This document shows, in pieces, positions 1 to 7,533 of a stretch of 13,067 nt of DNA; position 1 is the stretch's first letter; each line of letters opens with the position of its first letter. The notes below the pieces were generated by a model. The model was not told the origin of the DNA. It ran no database searches and saw only the letters and a program-made list of their open reading frames with translations. The position numbers and the translations under genes are program-made. The DNA is from Bacteroidales bacterium UBA5433 (GTDB taxonomy: Bacteria; Bacteroidota; Bacteroidia; Bacteroidales; UBA932). Where the stretch lies: NCBI GenBank assembly GCA_002427525.1, contig DIRP01000011.1, forward strand, positions 1 through 13,067, in the 5' to 3' direction.

Positions 1-1628
1 AATTCATCGCCTACCGGCATGAGCACCTTGTCTTTATCTACTAATTTCTTCAGTAATTCTTTCACCTTATTTCTGAAAGCATCGGTGGGTTCATTTACGT
101 TATCAATCAGTAAATCGGCAATGGTATTGGCATTTGATTTTGGAAGGGTGCCCTGGGTATCTTTTGGCAGCTGGTCTAAAAGGAAAACAACACTCAAAAT
201 TCTTCCTTCGAGTAAACTGTCTCCGCCTTTGGCTTTCCTTTCCTCTATGAGGTTATTGGTCTCCTGCAGTAACAGGGCACTTTGCAGAAGGTCTCTTTGT
301 TTTTGTTCAAAAATGAAATCTCCCGGAATGATATATCCAAGGTCCTTATTTGCTAATATTTTAACACAGTCATTCACGACCCGAATCTGACTTCTTAATT
401 GGCCTGTTGTACCGGCTACATCAATAACCTGTAGAATCTTTTTCCAGAATTTCCTGATGGGTGGAATCAAAGGATAATCAGCAACGGCAGTTTTCCTATC
501 ATCGCTGGTATAGCCAAAAGTAGTTCCTTCCAAGGTGCGAGAAATTTCACCCATTGAAGATTCAATCTTTTTATCAATAGCAGTAACAACAGTTGGCTTC
601 TTCTCCAGAATGGTTTTACGTGTTACTGTTTCAACATCAGTATCGGAAAGCAGAACCTTTACCGAAAAACGATCATGTAAGGGTTGAAGCTGGGGCGTTT
701 CAGCCAGCGCATTCTGACCGGTACCGACTAGAAGTAACTTTCCTTCAAAATTGCTACAAACGTCCTGAGCAAGATTTTGTATATCAATAGTTTTATTACC
801 ATCCTGTCCTATAAATTGCTGAACTTCGTCTAAAACAATGATGGTGCAAGGGATCTTATTGCCATAAGACAAAGGAAAAACTTCGGTTTTCAATGTATTG
901 ATGAATTGATCGCGACTAATTGTATCCTGTCGTTTAAAATTGATCTTGAAGCTCTCTTTTACTTGAGCTTCATTCTCGGCAAAATCAGGCTTTATTTGCA
1001 AAACTGCTTTTGCAAGTGCGGTCGAGACAAACAAATTTTCATACTCCTTCACAAAGTCTTTTCCCTGTGCTTCAATAATATTTTTAAGCTCATCATATAT
1101 GCCTTCCTCTTTTGCCCAGTAAATAAATTTAAAATGATGGTACTGAGGTGGTAATCCCAACGCATTAAGTACCAGTTGTAAAAACGAATACCGGACATCA
1201 GCCGAAGGAAAATCCTTCAACGTACCAACAATGGATAATCTACCATAGACATCTTGTTTCCTCTGTAGCTCAACAAATAAATCTTGAATATCCTGTGGTA
1301 GTGGTTTTATAGTACGGGCAGTTTCACCATTTTGAAACTTATAATCCTGCCATAAATAACCCAGCATTTTCACCAGGTGCGATTTACCGCTACCAAAAAA
1401 ACCACTTACCCAAACTGCAGGTTGTTTAGGTTGGTCAATAAACTTTAAGTAAGTATCAAGAATTCTGTACAACCCTTTCTGATATTCCCCCTCACACACA
1501 AATGTTTTCAACTCATGTCTTAAAGTTGCTAATCCATTCTTGTCTTTAGAAATATTAATCTCAACTACACCATCATTTAAGAGATTGTTTTCTTCAGGAT
1601 TAAGATTAAAAAGTTCTTTATTTTTCAT
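1..1628 (-). CDS. brxC: BREX system P-loop ATPase BrxC, N-terminal part (cut by left edge)
   Basis: BrxC is the large AAA-type ATPase of BREX, which blocks phage replication and works with the PglX methylase. The reading frame is open from ATG at 1628 to the left edge: 542 codons, no stop, roughly the first half of a protein usually near 1,200 residues. Visible motifs are a Walker A (GFFGSGKS, residues 76-83, Lys82) in the context VSGFFGSGKSHLVKML, and a Walker B (IIVLDE, about 263-268) followed by VQQFIG. A sensor-like segment LLLVGTGQNAL follows at about residue 300. The N-terminus (MKNKELFNLNPEENN) also fits the family. The start is 10 nt after the brxB stop; an earlier ATG at the brxB end is followed at once by a stop (ATG AAA TAA) and cannot be used. 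Gene order brxA-brxB-brxC confirms the call. The gene is A+T-rich, like brxA and brxB. No frameshift was seen in the visible part. Confidence 0.93.
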   Translation of the reverse strand, partial: MKNKELFNLNPEENNLLNDGVVEINISKDKNGLATLRHELKTFVCEGEYQKGLYRILDTYLKFIDQPKQPAVWVSGFFGSGKSHLVKMLGYLWQDYKFQNGETARTIKPLPQDIQDLFVELQRKQDVYGRLSIVGTLKDFPSADVRYSFLQLVLNALGLPPQYHHFKFIYWAKEEGIYDELKNIIEAQGKDFVKEYENLFVSTALAKAVLQIKPDFAENEAQVKESFKINFKRQDTISRDQFINTLKTEVFPLSYGNKIPCTIIVLDEVQQFIGQDGNKTIDIQNLAQDVCSNFEGKLLLVGTGQNALAETPQLQPLHDRFSVKVLLSDTDVETVTRKTILEKKPTVVTAIDKKIESSMGEISRTLEGTTFGYTSDDRKTAVADYPLIPPIRKFWKKILQVIDVAGTTGQLRSQIRVVNDCVKILANKDLGYIIPGDFIFEQKQRDLLQSALLLQETNNLIEERKAKGGDSLLEGRILSVVFLLDQLPKDTQGTLPKSNANTIADLLIDNVNEPTDAFRNKVKELLKKLVDKDKVLMPVGDE

Positions 1629-1638
1629 CTTATTTCAT

Positions 1639-2184
1639 TTATGTGGTTATTGGTCTTGCTAAGTAACTCCAGCCGTCTCTTGCGTTAAGTAAACGGAATT
1701 GATTTTTTTCAAATTCACCGGGGAAGAAAACAAGCAATCTCCCCTTAACTTCACCGGCAACATGATTTAAAATATCGGAAAGCCTACTAAACCCAAATAG
1801 AGAAGCCACATTGGTAAATGCTGTTACTGTTTCGTTATCAACCTGCTGCTCTCTGATTTTCTGAACAATATTTTCAATTGCAAATTTCTTAAAATCAAAC
1901 TCCAATTGGTCAACCAAAGCATTGGGATCTTGAAAATATTCGTCTCTGTATTCATGGGAAGCCATCCATTCGGGAAAACAGTCTTTTAATGAAATGTTTG
2001 CCCATTTCTTTCCTGCTCTTTTGGTTGCATTTTCAAAATCACTGAGGCGAAAATCTATTTTTCTCTGGCTGTCAGGGTCATATACCAAAAACCAAATCCG
2101 TTCCTGAGCAGATAAGGTTTCTTCCCACTTGCCGCTTACAGCTTTATCGTAGGCTTGAATTAAACCATCAACATTATTCACCAT
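1639..2184 (-). CDS. brxB: BREX protein BrxB (DUF1788 family)
   Basis: A 181-residue protein matching the DUF1788/BrxB family, a small conserved BREX component of unsettled biochemical role that is always found beside brxA and brxC. Recognisable features are the N-terminal region with ERIWFLVYDPD, the central FPEWMASHEYRDEYF segment, and the C-terminal GRLLVFFPGEFEKNQFRLLNARDGWSYLA, which is typical of the family's end. Length is within the usual range (about 180-200). There is no signal peptide or membrane segment, so it should be cytoplasmic. Its ATG overlaps the brxA stop by one base (TAATG), which suggests translational coupling. The brxC start follows 10 nt after its stop. Function beyond BREX membership is not inferable from the sequence. 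Confidence 0.9.
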   Translation of the reverse strand: MVNNVDGLIQAYDKAVSGKWEETLSAQERIWFLVYDPDSQRKIDFRLSDFENATKRAGKKWANISLKDCFPEWMASHEYRDEYFQDPNALVDQLEFDFKKFAIENIVQKIREQQVDNETVTAFTNVASLFGFSRLSDILNHVAGEVKGRLLVFFPGEFEKNQFRLLNARDGWSYLARPITT

Positions 2185-2900
2185 TATTTTATCGTCTTTA
2201 ACTGGTTTTCAAAAGAAATCACTGTTACATTTCCACCATACTGGTATTGCAACAAATCTCTTTTGGCGGCTTCTTTTATCAAATTTCTCAGTTCTTCAGT
2301 ATTTATTGCCAGTGCTTTTACCCACTTACTTAAAAGGATATATTCGCCTCTGTCGCCATGCAGATATGATAGTAATAATGCAAAAGCTACAGTATAATAA
2401 TCATGTGCCGGCTGAACTCTTATGTTTTTGACTTTCCCCTGTAAATATCCGGCCTGTTTCCATGAGCTTGCAACATTCTGTGCAGCACTTCGCCTTGTAT
2501 TGTCAGAATACCTGCCTTGATGGTATTTTTCAATATTATCATCAAATTTTTCTATTGCGACTCTTTCACCAACGTTGGTATTTACAACAAGGTCAATGCT
2601 TTCTTGGAGCAAAAAATCATTTGATAAGGCAAATAATAAGGCAAGAATGCTTTTCTTTTCATTGCCCACTAATGTCCAATAATGTTTAAAGCAACTGAAC
2701 AATAAATCTTTCTTATCAAGTCCATATAGTTGTTTTAAATAACTATTTGTTTTTATAAGATTTCTGTTTGAGAGCTTGTTAAACACATTTGATGTAAGAA
2801 TATCATCAAAATCACTGTTCTCAATGCTATGGTTCATTACTTGAGAAAGTTCGGCAAACATGATAGTTCTTGATGTATGTATTGTTTTTATTTTTGTCAT
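2184..2900 (-). CDS. brxA: BREX protein BrxA (DUF1819 family)
   Basis: First gene of the BREX operon, 238 residues, matching DUF1819/BrxA. This is a small, all-helical family known to include DNA-binding members and present in most BREX types. Supporting segments are the N-terminal HTSRTIMFAELSQVM, the central NVFNKLSNRNLIKTNSYLKQL, the typical SSWKQAGYLQGKVKNIR, and a C-terminal helix-rich block with RNLIKEAAKRDLLQYQYGG. No membrane segment is present. ATG at 2900 is the only start that keeps the conserved N-terminal region, and the next Met is at residue 14. The gene ends in a 1-nt overlap with brxB. Base composition is A+T-rich like its partners and unlike the genes to the right. No BrxR-type transcriptional regulator gene lies upstream within the window. 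Confidence 0.9.
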   Translation of the reverse strand: MTKIKTIHTSRTIMFAELSQVMNHSIENSDFDDILTSNVFNKLSNRNLIKTNSYLKQLYGLDKKDLLFSCFKHYWTLVGNEKKSILALLFALSNDFLLQESIDLVVNTNVGERVAIEKFDDNIEKYHQGRYSDNTRRSAAQNVASSWKQAGYLQGKVKNIRVQPAHDYYTVAFALLLSYLHGDRGEYILLSKWVKALAINTEELRNLIKEAAKRDLLQYQYGGNVTVISFENQLKTIK

Positions 2901-3179
2901 CTAAAATAAGATACGTTGTTTCCAGATTGTTATTGTTTTGTCACGCCGTTCATTCAAAATTAAAACATTGTGAAAAATAACGAGAAAATTTAATGCTTTA
3001 TTAATTAGGTGCTTAAAGTTACATCTTTTTTCGGATTTTGATCAGTAAAAACAAAGTAGAACCCTTGTTCTGACATGGGGAAACCGATGTTGCTTTATTG
3101 TTGAAAGTGAAATGTGTTCCACCCTCTCCTCAAATTATCGTTAAGCAATCAAAAAATAAATGGCGCGTCAAGGGAGCTG
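2901..3179. other. Gene-free A+T-rich stretch upstream of brxA
   Basis: No convincing coding frame on either strand. The stretch is A+T-rich like the BREX genes up to about position 3150, where G+C-rich repeat DNA begins. It must contain the BREX promoter and leader. A short inverted repeat AGAAC-CCTT-GTTCT lies at about 3059-3072 and could be an operator half-site pair, but nothing else supports that. No U-tract-type terminator for mlaF was recognised here. Confidence 0.6.
2955..2962 (-). promoter_or_regulatory. Possible -7 box of the BREX operon promoter
   Basis: On the minus strand this reads TAATTTTG, an exact match to the Bacteroidota -7 consensus TAnnTTTG, 54 nt before the brxA ATG. 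No clear TTTG-type -33 element is seen about 20 nt further upstream. In such A+T-rich DNA a chance match is possible, so this is tentative. Confidence 0.25.
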
Positions 3180-3278
3180 GCACCAAAAGAAAAGGGGAAC
3201 CTCGCACCCGAGGAGGGAGGGACCCGGTTGCGTAGCGATAGCGTAGCATCCGGGAGGCGTTCCCCGTTCTTTTGGTGC
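3180..3278. repeat. Long nested inverted repeat (hairpin element) at the BREX boundary
   Basis: The outer arms are 3180-3200 (GCACCAAAAG, then AA-rich, then GGGGAAC) and 3259-3278 (GTTCCCCGTTCTTTTGGTGC). They are reverse complements apart from one mismatch and one inserted base. Inside lie a small hairpin CCTCG/CGAGG (3200-3204 with 3209-3213) and a second stem CCCGGTTGC/GCATCCGGG (3223-3231 with 3246-3254, one mismatch). The last stem encloses the short direct repeat GTAGCGATAGCGTAGC. The element is G+C-rich, non-coding, and lies between brxA and mlaF. It resembles an interspersed extragenic palindrome; copy number elsewhere in the genome is unknown. Confidence 0.75.
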
Positions 3279-3303
3279 AGCGACCGGAATGTGGCGGCAA
3301 GAA

Positions 3304-3414
3304 AGTTACCTTCAATGTAGCGCGCCAAGATTTTTTGCAGAAGCTGCAACTATCAGATTAGAAGCGAAATACTGGAATGGCTCGGAAATGTGGCGCGTTA
3401 CATTGAAGGTAAAG
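3304..3414. repeat. Second inverted repeat between brxA and mlaF
   Basis: Left arm 3306-3327 (TTACCTTCAATGTAGCGCGCCA) pairs with right arm 3391-3412 (TGGCGCGTTACATTGAAGGT, then AA) with a single G-U compatible difference over 22 bp. The loop is about 63 nt and contains another short palindrome, TTGCAG-AAG-CTGCAA, at about 3335-3350. The end motif TGGCGCGT also occurs at 3161-3168, just outside the first hairpin. The element sits 40 nt downstream of the mlaF stop. A role as a terminator is possible, but no U-tract follows on the minus strand. Confidence 0.7.
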
Positions 3415-3453
3415 TGCGCCAAACAGCCAAAACTGTCAGCGAGCAGAATATTC

Positions 3454-4209
3454 TCAGCGCTCGGAAGTTTTCAGCAGGCGGGCCATTTCAGAGGCAAACA
3501 CAAAATCATTCAGCGCTTGGTTCTCGGCTTGCAGGATGGTGTCTTTGCTACCCTCCCATTCCTTTTCCCCGTTGTGCAAGAACACCAGCTTTTCCCCTAT
3601 GGCCATTACAGAATTCATGTCATGGGTGTTGATGATGGTGGTCATGTTGTACTCGTGGGTAATGTCGCTGATCAGGCGGTCTATGACAATTGCTGTCTGG
3701 GGATCCAATCCGGAATTGGGCTCGTCACAAAACAGATAGCGAGGATTCATCACTATAGCACGGGCAATGCCCACCCGTTTTTGCATACCACCACTCAGCT
3801 CGGACGGGTATTTATTTCCGGCATCTCTCAGGTTAACTCGCTCCAGACAAAACCCGGCCCGTTCGTTCCTTTCTGCCAGCGACCAATCTGTGAAGAAGTC
3901 CAAGGGGAATCGGACATTTTCCAAGGCTGTGGCAAAATCAAACAAAGCGGCTCCCTGGAACAGCATGCCCATCTGCTTGTGGATTGCTTTGCGTTCTTTT
4001 TCCTCCAGGTTGGTAAAATCTGTTGTGCCGTAAAAAATGCTTCCTTCATCCACAGAATGCAGTCCTGCTATTGCCTTAAGCAAAACTGTCTTACCCGACC
4101 CGCTGGCTCCGATAATCAGGTTGGTTTTCCCTTGTTCAAAATCAACAGACACGTTCTTTAGAACCTGTTGTTTCCCAAAAAATTTAGATATGTTTTGTAT
4201 TTGTATCAC
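3454..4209 (-). CDS. mlaF: Phospholipid/lipid-transport ABC transporter ATP-binding protein MlaF
   Basis: A 251-residue ABC ATPase with every hallmark in order: Walker A GASGSGKT (34-41, Lys40), Q-loop Gln85 in MGMLFQGAALFD, signature LSGGMQKRV (138-146), Walker B YLFCDEP (Asp162, Glu163), D-loop SGLDP and switch His196 in NTHD. The phrase FQGAALFDFATALENV and the M in SGGMQKR are characteristic of the MlaF/Ttg2A/MCE-associated branch. It drives transport of phospholipids between inner and outer membrane when paired with MlaE and an MCE-domain protein. Its ATG lies 17 nt after the mlaE stop, so the two are co-transcribed. No MCE (MlaD) gene is present in this window. Downstream lies repeat DNA and then the BREX operon. 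Confidence 0.93.
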   Translation of the reverse strand: MIQIQNISKFFGKQQVLKNVSVDFEQGKTNLIIGASGSGKTVLLKAIAGLHSVDEGSIFYGTTDFTNLEEKERKAIHKQMGMLFQGAALFDFATALENVRFPLDFFTDWSLAERNERAGFCLERVNLRDAGNKYPSELSGGMQKRVGIARAIVMNPRYLFCDEPNSGLDPQTAIVIDRLISDITHEYNMTTIINTHDMNSVMAIGEKLVFLHNGEKEWEGSKDTILQAENQALNDFVFASEMARLLKTSER

Positions 4210-4226
4210 AAACAGTCACACTGGTT

Positions 4227-4991
4227 TTAGTTGAGCATCAGTTGGGTCAGCGCAAGGTCCGTAAGCAGGATCAGCAAGCAGATAGAAACAATAGAACGGG
4301 TACTGGCGCGTCCTACAGCCAGGGAGTTTTCCTTCGGAGAATACCCATACAAAGCAGCTACCGTCACAATAATAAAGCTAAACACCACCATCTTAATCAA
4401 GGCATATACAATGTAGTACCCGTTAAAGGCAAAACGCAAACCGGTAGAATATTGACTTAGGGTAATCATTCCTGTAGCTGCCACAATCAGCCATCCGCCA
4501 AAAATACCAACCATTAAGCTGAACAACATAAGCAAAGGGTTGAAGAGGCAAACAGAAACCACTTTAGGAAGTATGAGGTAGTTGGCAGAGTTGATTCCCA
4601 TCATCTCCATGGCATCTATTTGTTCCGTCAACCGCATGGTCCCAATATCCGATGAAATGTTTGATCCCACCTTGCCGGCCAGAATCAGCGCAACCATGGT
4701 GCAGGAAAACTCCAGAATAAGACTTTCCCGAACCATATACCCTACATACATTTTGGGAATAAACGGATTTTCAATATTGTACGCAGTCTGAATTACAAGA
4801 ACGGCACCAATAGCAATAGAGATAATACCAATCAACGGCACGGAACTTAACCCCAATTTTTCTGTTTCTACTACACATTGCTTCCAGAAAATACGCCATT
4901 TTTCAGGTTTGGTAAAAACCCGTTTCATAAGCAGAAAATATTCTCCTATCAGTTCAAGGGTTCTTTTTAGCAACTCCCAAAGTTTGATCAT
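4227..4991 (-). CDS. mlaE: MlaE family ABC transporter permease
   Basis: A 254-residue, strongly hydrophobic protein of the MlaE/DUF140 permease family, the usual length for the family. The family's central block is intact at residues 105-132 (AGKVGSNISSDIGTMRLTEQ, then IDAMEMMG), followed by a conserved NYLILPKVVS. Several membrane segments are evident, such as VPLIGIISIAIGAVLVIQ (51-68), CLFNPLLMLFSLMVGIFGGW and the C-terminal SIVSICLLILLTDLAL. It forms the inner-membrane channel partner of MlaF for glycerophospholipid transport. The start ATG overlaps the stop of the preceding PHP gene by 4 nt (ATGA), so translation is probably coupled. A paired MCE substrate-binding protein must be encoded elsewhere. 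Confidence 0.93.
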   Translation of the reverse strand: MIKLWELLKRTLELIGEYFLLMKRVFTKPEKWRIFWKQCVVETEKLGLSSVPLIGIISIAIGAVLVIQTAYNIENPFIPKMYVGYMVRESLILEFSCTMVALILAGKVGSNISSDIGTMRLTEQIDAMEMMGINSANYLILPKVVSVCLFNPLLMLFSLMVGIFGGWLIVAATGMITLSQYSTGLRFAFNGYYIVYALIKMVVFSFIIVTVAALYGYSPKENSLAVGRASTRSIVSICLLILLTDLALTQLMLN

Positions 4992-6187
4992 GCGTCAAAG
5001 ATAGTAAATAGACGGCGTTTTTTAATCGGTGGCATTTGTGGTTTCACATCTTTTTCTTTTGTTCGCATGACCGGGTTCAGGTAAATATGAGAGCTGTCAA
5101 CCAAAGTAATCTTCACCCGCACGTAATGGTCTTCCGGCCTCAGCTTGTAAAAAGCCGAGGCGCTGCTGCTGCCGAAGGTGCTACTGCCAAGCTCGCTGCT
5201 ACTGATGGCGGAGTTGTCACTGCCGGTTTCGCCCGACACACGTTTCAACAGCAGACCGTCCTGGCCGATAAAGCTGAAGCACAGTGCACTGCCGCTCAAG
5301 ACCACCACCAGGCTGTCGTCGCAAACCCGGCAACTCTGCAACAAAGGCAGGGAATCCAGACCCTCCCGTTTCCGGGACACCGAACTGTGCGCCAACCTTT
5401 CTGTCACCTCTACGCCATAAGCCGCCCCGCTTTCAAGCGCGCGGTACACCGCCTCGGGACTTTCCATACTACTACCGGAATTTCCTACAAAAATCATGGT
5501 GAAATCCCGGGCTATGTCTGTCGGCTTAAACACATTATGAGCATCGTCACCGGCAAGAAGCATCGCCGGCCGACCCGCCGACAACGCCACATCCCACAAC
5601 CCTTCCGAAACCCAAAAATCGTTGAGCACTTCAAAAAGATCGTGCCCTGTTAACCGGCACATGTCTTTTTTGCTGTACCCGCCCATCCACGCAGGGTGGT
5701 GCAACGCAACCAAACGGGAGTGTTCCTTCAGCTTCTTAAGAACGTGTTGTTTCTGCGAACGTGTCTGCGGCAATATATAATCGTTCCAATACACCTTGCG
5801 CGCTCCAATAACACCCTGATGGGTCTTCATTACATTGTATCCATGCTCATACACAGGTATGTACAACCTACACGACATTTCTGTTATATGCTGGTAATCG
5901 GATATCCCTATTATATCGTACCCCAACGAATCGTATTTGCACAGCATATCATCCACCGTATTTTTCCGGCCGCTTGTTACAAACCCCCAGGCGTTGGAAT
6001 GGGCGTGGAAATTGGCCCGCAACCACTTGCCTTCCGAACTTACATTTTCATACGGATTGTACCAATACGGCCCCTCGAAAGGAATGGCAGGGGCCGGCTT
6101 ATAAAGCGGCATAAAACGTACCAACACATACAATACCAACAGGCCTGAACCCCAAAACAATCCCCTGCGTTTTTTTGATGTTTTCAT
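4988..6187 (-). CDS. Membrane-anchored PHP-domain metal-dependent phosphoesterase-like protein
   Basis: A protein of 399 residues from ATG 6187; GTG 6226 or ATG 6205 would add 13 or 7 residues. I prefer 6187 because it begins MKTSKKRRG followed by one hydrophobic segment (GLFWGSGLLVLYVLVRFMPL), a signal anchor with the rest periplasmic. The PHP motifs are visible, numbered from this start: HAH at 61-63 (NFHAHSNAWG), D97 and H100 in GISDYQH, H163/H164 in VALHHPAW, and DDAH at 214-217. The layout recalls the CehA/McbA-like branch with a C-terminal beta-rich domain. Substrate is unknown. A serine-rich low-complexity stretch at 319-345 (SSSELGSSTFGSSSASA) interrupts the C-terminal domain. The stop overlaps the mlaE start by 4 nt, placing it first in the operon with mlaE-mlaF and suggesting an envelope role, which is inference. 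Confidence 0.8.
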   Translation of the reverse strand: MKTSKKRRGLFWGSGLLVLYVLVRFMPLYKPAPAIPFEGPYWYNPYENVSSEGKWLRANFHAHSNAWGFVTSGRKNTVDDMLCKYDSLGYDIIGISDYQHITEMSCRLYIPVYEHGYNVMKTHQGVIGARKVYWNDYILPQTRSQKQHVLKKLKEHSRLVALHHPAWMGGYSKKDMCRLTGHDLFEVLNDFWVSEGLWDVALSAGRPAMLLAGDDAHNVFKPTDIARDFTMIFVGNSGSSMESPEAVYRALESGAAYGVEVTERLAHSSVSRKREGLDSLPLLQSCRVCDDSLVVVLSGSALCFSFIGQDGLLLKRVSGETGSDNSAISSSELGSSTFGSSSASAFYKLRPEDHYVRVKITLVDSSHIYLNPVMRTKEKDVKPQMPPIKKRRLFTIFDA

Positions 6188-6192
6188 ACTGC

Positions 6193-6223
6193 CAAAAATA
6201 GCCATCCTCCAGATGGTGCGCAA
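6193..6223 (-). promoter_or_regulatory. Candidate promoter for the PHP-mlaE-mlaF operon
   Basis: On the minus strand, TTG (6221-6223), a 20-nt spacer and TATTTTTG (6193-6200) match the Bacteroidota -33/-7 pattern with exact TAnnTTTG. The -7 box ends only 5 nt before the preferred ATG at 6187. If real, the mRNA would be almost leaderless, or the promoter is not used. The divergent waaA start is within 70 bp. Confidence 0.3.
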
Positions 6224-6267
6224 CACCGATTCCTATATTTTCAGAAAATTTGCATTACATTTACGCA

Positions 6268-7533
6268 ATGAGCAAATACCTAAAGTTCTTTACGGGACGA
6301 GTCGGACAATGGAAACGGCTGAAGGCTGTTTTTGGAAGCACCCCGACACCCCTCCAACCTTTTTGGATGCATTGCGCATCGCTGGGAGAATTTGAACAAG
6401 GACGCCCGTTGCTTAGCGCCATCAGGGAAAAATATCCCGACAAAAAAATTCTGCTGACTTTCTTTTCTCCCTCGGGTTATGAAATCCGAAAAAACACCCG
6501 GCTGGCTGACTATGTGTTTTACCTGCCGTTGGATACACCACGTAACGCCCGCAGGTTTCTGGACCTTGTCAAGCCAAGAACAGCTATTTTTGTGAAATAC
6601 GAATTCTGGTATTTCTACCTTACAGGCCTAAAGAAAAGGAATGTTCCCACCTACCTGGTATCGGCACATTTCAGAGCAGACCAAATCTTCTTTAAGAAAT
6701 ACGGAGCCCTGTTCCGTCGCATGCTCACGTGCTTTACACATATTTTTGTGCAGGACGAGTCATCACGTCAATTGCTGGAATCCCTTCCGGCAGCAGCTCC
6801 TGCGGCAGCAGCTCCTGCGGCAGCAACTCCTGCAACAGCAACTCCTGCGGAAGCAAACGCACTGCCGGCCACCCTTCCGGTAACTGTTGCAGGAGACACC
6901 CGGTTTGACCGGGTCGTGGCGGGTGTAACACAAGACACCGCACCGGAAACCCTTATACAACTGCTCCGGGACCCTGTCCTTATTGCCGGCAGCACCTGGC
7001 CAAAAGACCATGTCTTTCTAAAGCGTCTTGCAGAAGACATGCCTTTGCTGCAACTGGTTTTGGTCCCGCACGAAACAGATCCCGCCCAATTGCGCGCTAT
7101 CAGGCGGCTTTTCCGTTCCCCTCTTCCGGTTTTCTACTCAGAAGCATTGCAGGAAAAGAATCCGGCTCCTCCCAGAATACTGGTGATTGACAGCGTAGGT
7201 CTGCTCTCCCGCCTTTACCGGCACGCCACCCTTTGTTATGTAGGCGGAGGTTTCAATGCTTCCGGCATTCACAACATCCTGGAACCGGCAGTACACGCCA
7301 AACCTGTACTTTTTGGTCCGAACCACAGCAAATTTAAAGAGGCCGGCAGTATGATTTCACAGCAAGCCGCCGTAAGCTTTCACAATTACGACACCTTGCT
7401 TTCTGCTGTTAAACACTGGATGGATAACCCGGCATTACGGGAACAGGCCGGTAAAACGGCAGGCAACTACGTACTGGAAAATACAGGAGCTACACAGCTA
7501 ATTCTTCAAAAGATGGCTGACCGGGTGCCGTAG
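6268..7533 (+). CDS. waaA: 3-deoxy-D-manno-octulosonic acid (Kdo) transferase WaaA/KdtA
   Basis: A GT-B fold glycosyltransferase that moves Kdo from CMP-Kdo onto lipid A precursor at the inner membrane. From ATG 6268 it has 421 residues; a TTG six codons earlier is possible but less likely. The catalytic block FWMHCASLGEFEQGRP (about 32-47, general-base Glu41) and the C-terminal donor-site region CYVGGGFNASGIHNILEPAVHAKP...FGPNHSKFKEA are clear. There are two oddities. Only about 38 residues precede the catalytic Glu and none form the hydrophobic N-terminal helix usual in the family (E. coli WaaA has about 59). Upstream in-frame codons back to the TAG at 6199 contain no ATG and no hydrophobic segment. 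An Ala/Pro/Thr-rich insertion encoded by 6790-6849 lies just before the VTVAGDTRFD strand that opens the second domain. The 3' end overlaps the convergent aroB-aroD gene by 44 bp. Confidence 0.92.
   Translation: MSKYLKFFTGRVGQWKRLKAVFGSTPTPLQPFWMHCASLGEFEQGRPLLSAIREKYPDKKILLTFFSPSGYEIRKNTRLADYVFYLPLDTPRNARRFLDLVKPRTAIFVKYEFWYFYLTGLKKRNVPTYLVSAHFRADQIFFKKYGALFRRMLTCFTHIFVQDESSRQLLESLPAAAPAAAAPAAATPATATPAEANALPATLPVTVAGDTRFDRVVAGVTQDTAPETLIQLLRDPVLIAGSTWPKDHVFLKRLAEDMPLLQLVLVPHETDPAQLRAIRRLFRSPLPVFYSEALQEKNPAPPRILVIDSVGLLSRLYRHATLCYVGGGFNASGIHNILEPAVHAKPVLFGPNHSKFKEAGSMISQQAAVSFHNYDTLLSAVKHWMDNPALREQAGKTAGNYVLENTGATQLILQKMADRVP
6790..6849 (+). repeat. In-frame 15-bp tandem repeat inside waaA (4 copies)
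   Basis: Four consecutive 15-bp units, the first two identical (GCAGCAGCTCCTGCG), the third and fourth diverged. They encode AAAPA, AAAPA, AATPA, TATPA. The repeat falls at the linker between the two Rossmann-like halves of WaaA, where a length change is most easily tolerated. Because the unit is a multiple of 3, copy-number change keeps the frame. Confidence 0.9.

Noticed and set aside
3335..3350. TTGCAG-AAG-CTGCAA as a rho-independent terminator
   Set aside because: The T-run is on the 5' side in the plus strand, and on the minus strand an A-run follows the stem, so no U-tract follows in either transcript.
3289..4161. Long plus-strand open frame (290 codons) over mlaF
   Set aside because: It lies antisense to a fully conserved ABC ATPase and shows no domain or composition of a real protein.
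5036..5653. Plus-strand open frame of 205 codons
   Set aside because: Antisense to the PHP gene C-terminal half; low-complexity and without family features.
6256..6264. TACATTTAC as a waaA promoter -7 box
   Set aside because: It ends 3 nt before the ATG, too close for a transcription start upstream of the gene.
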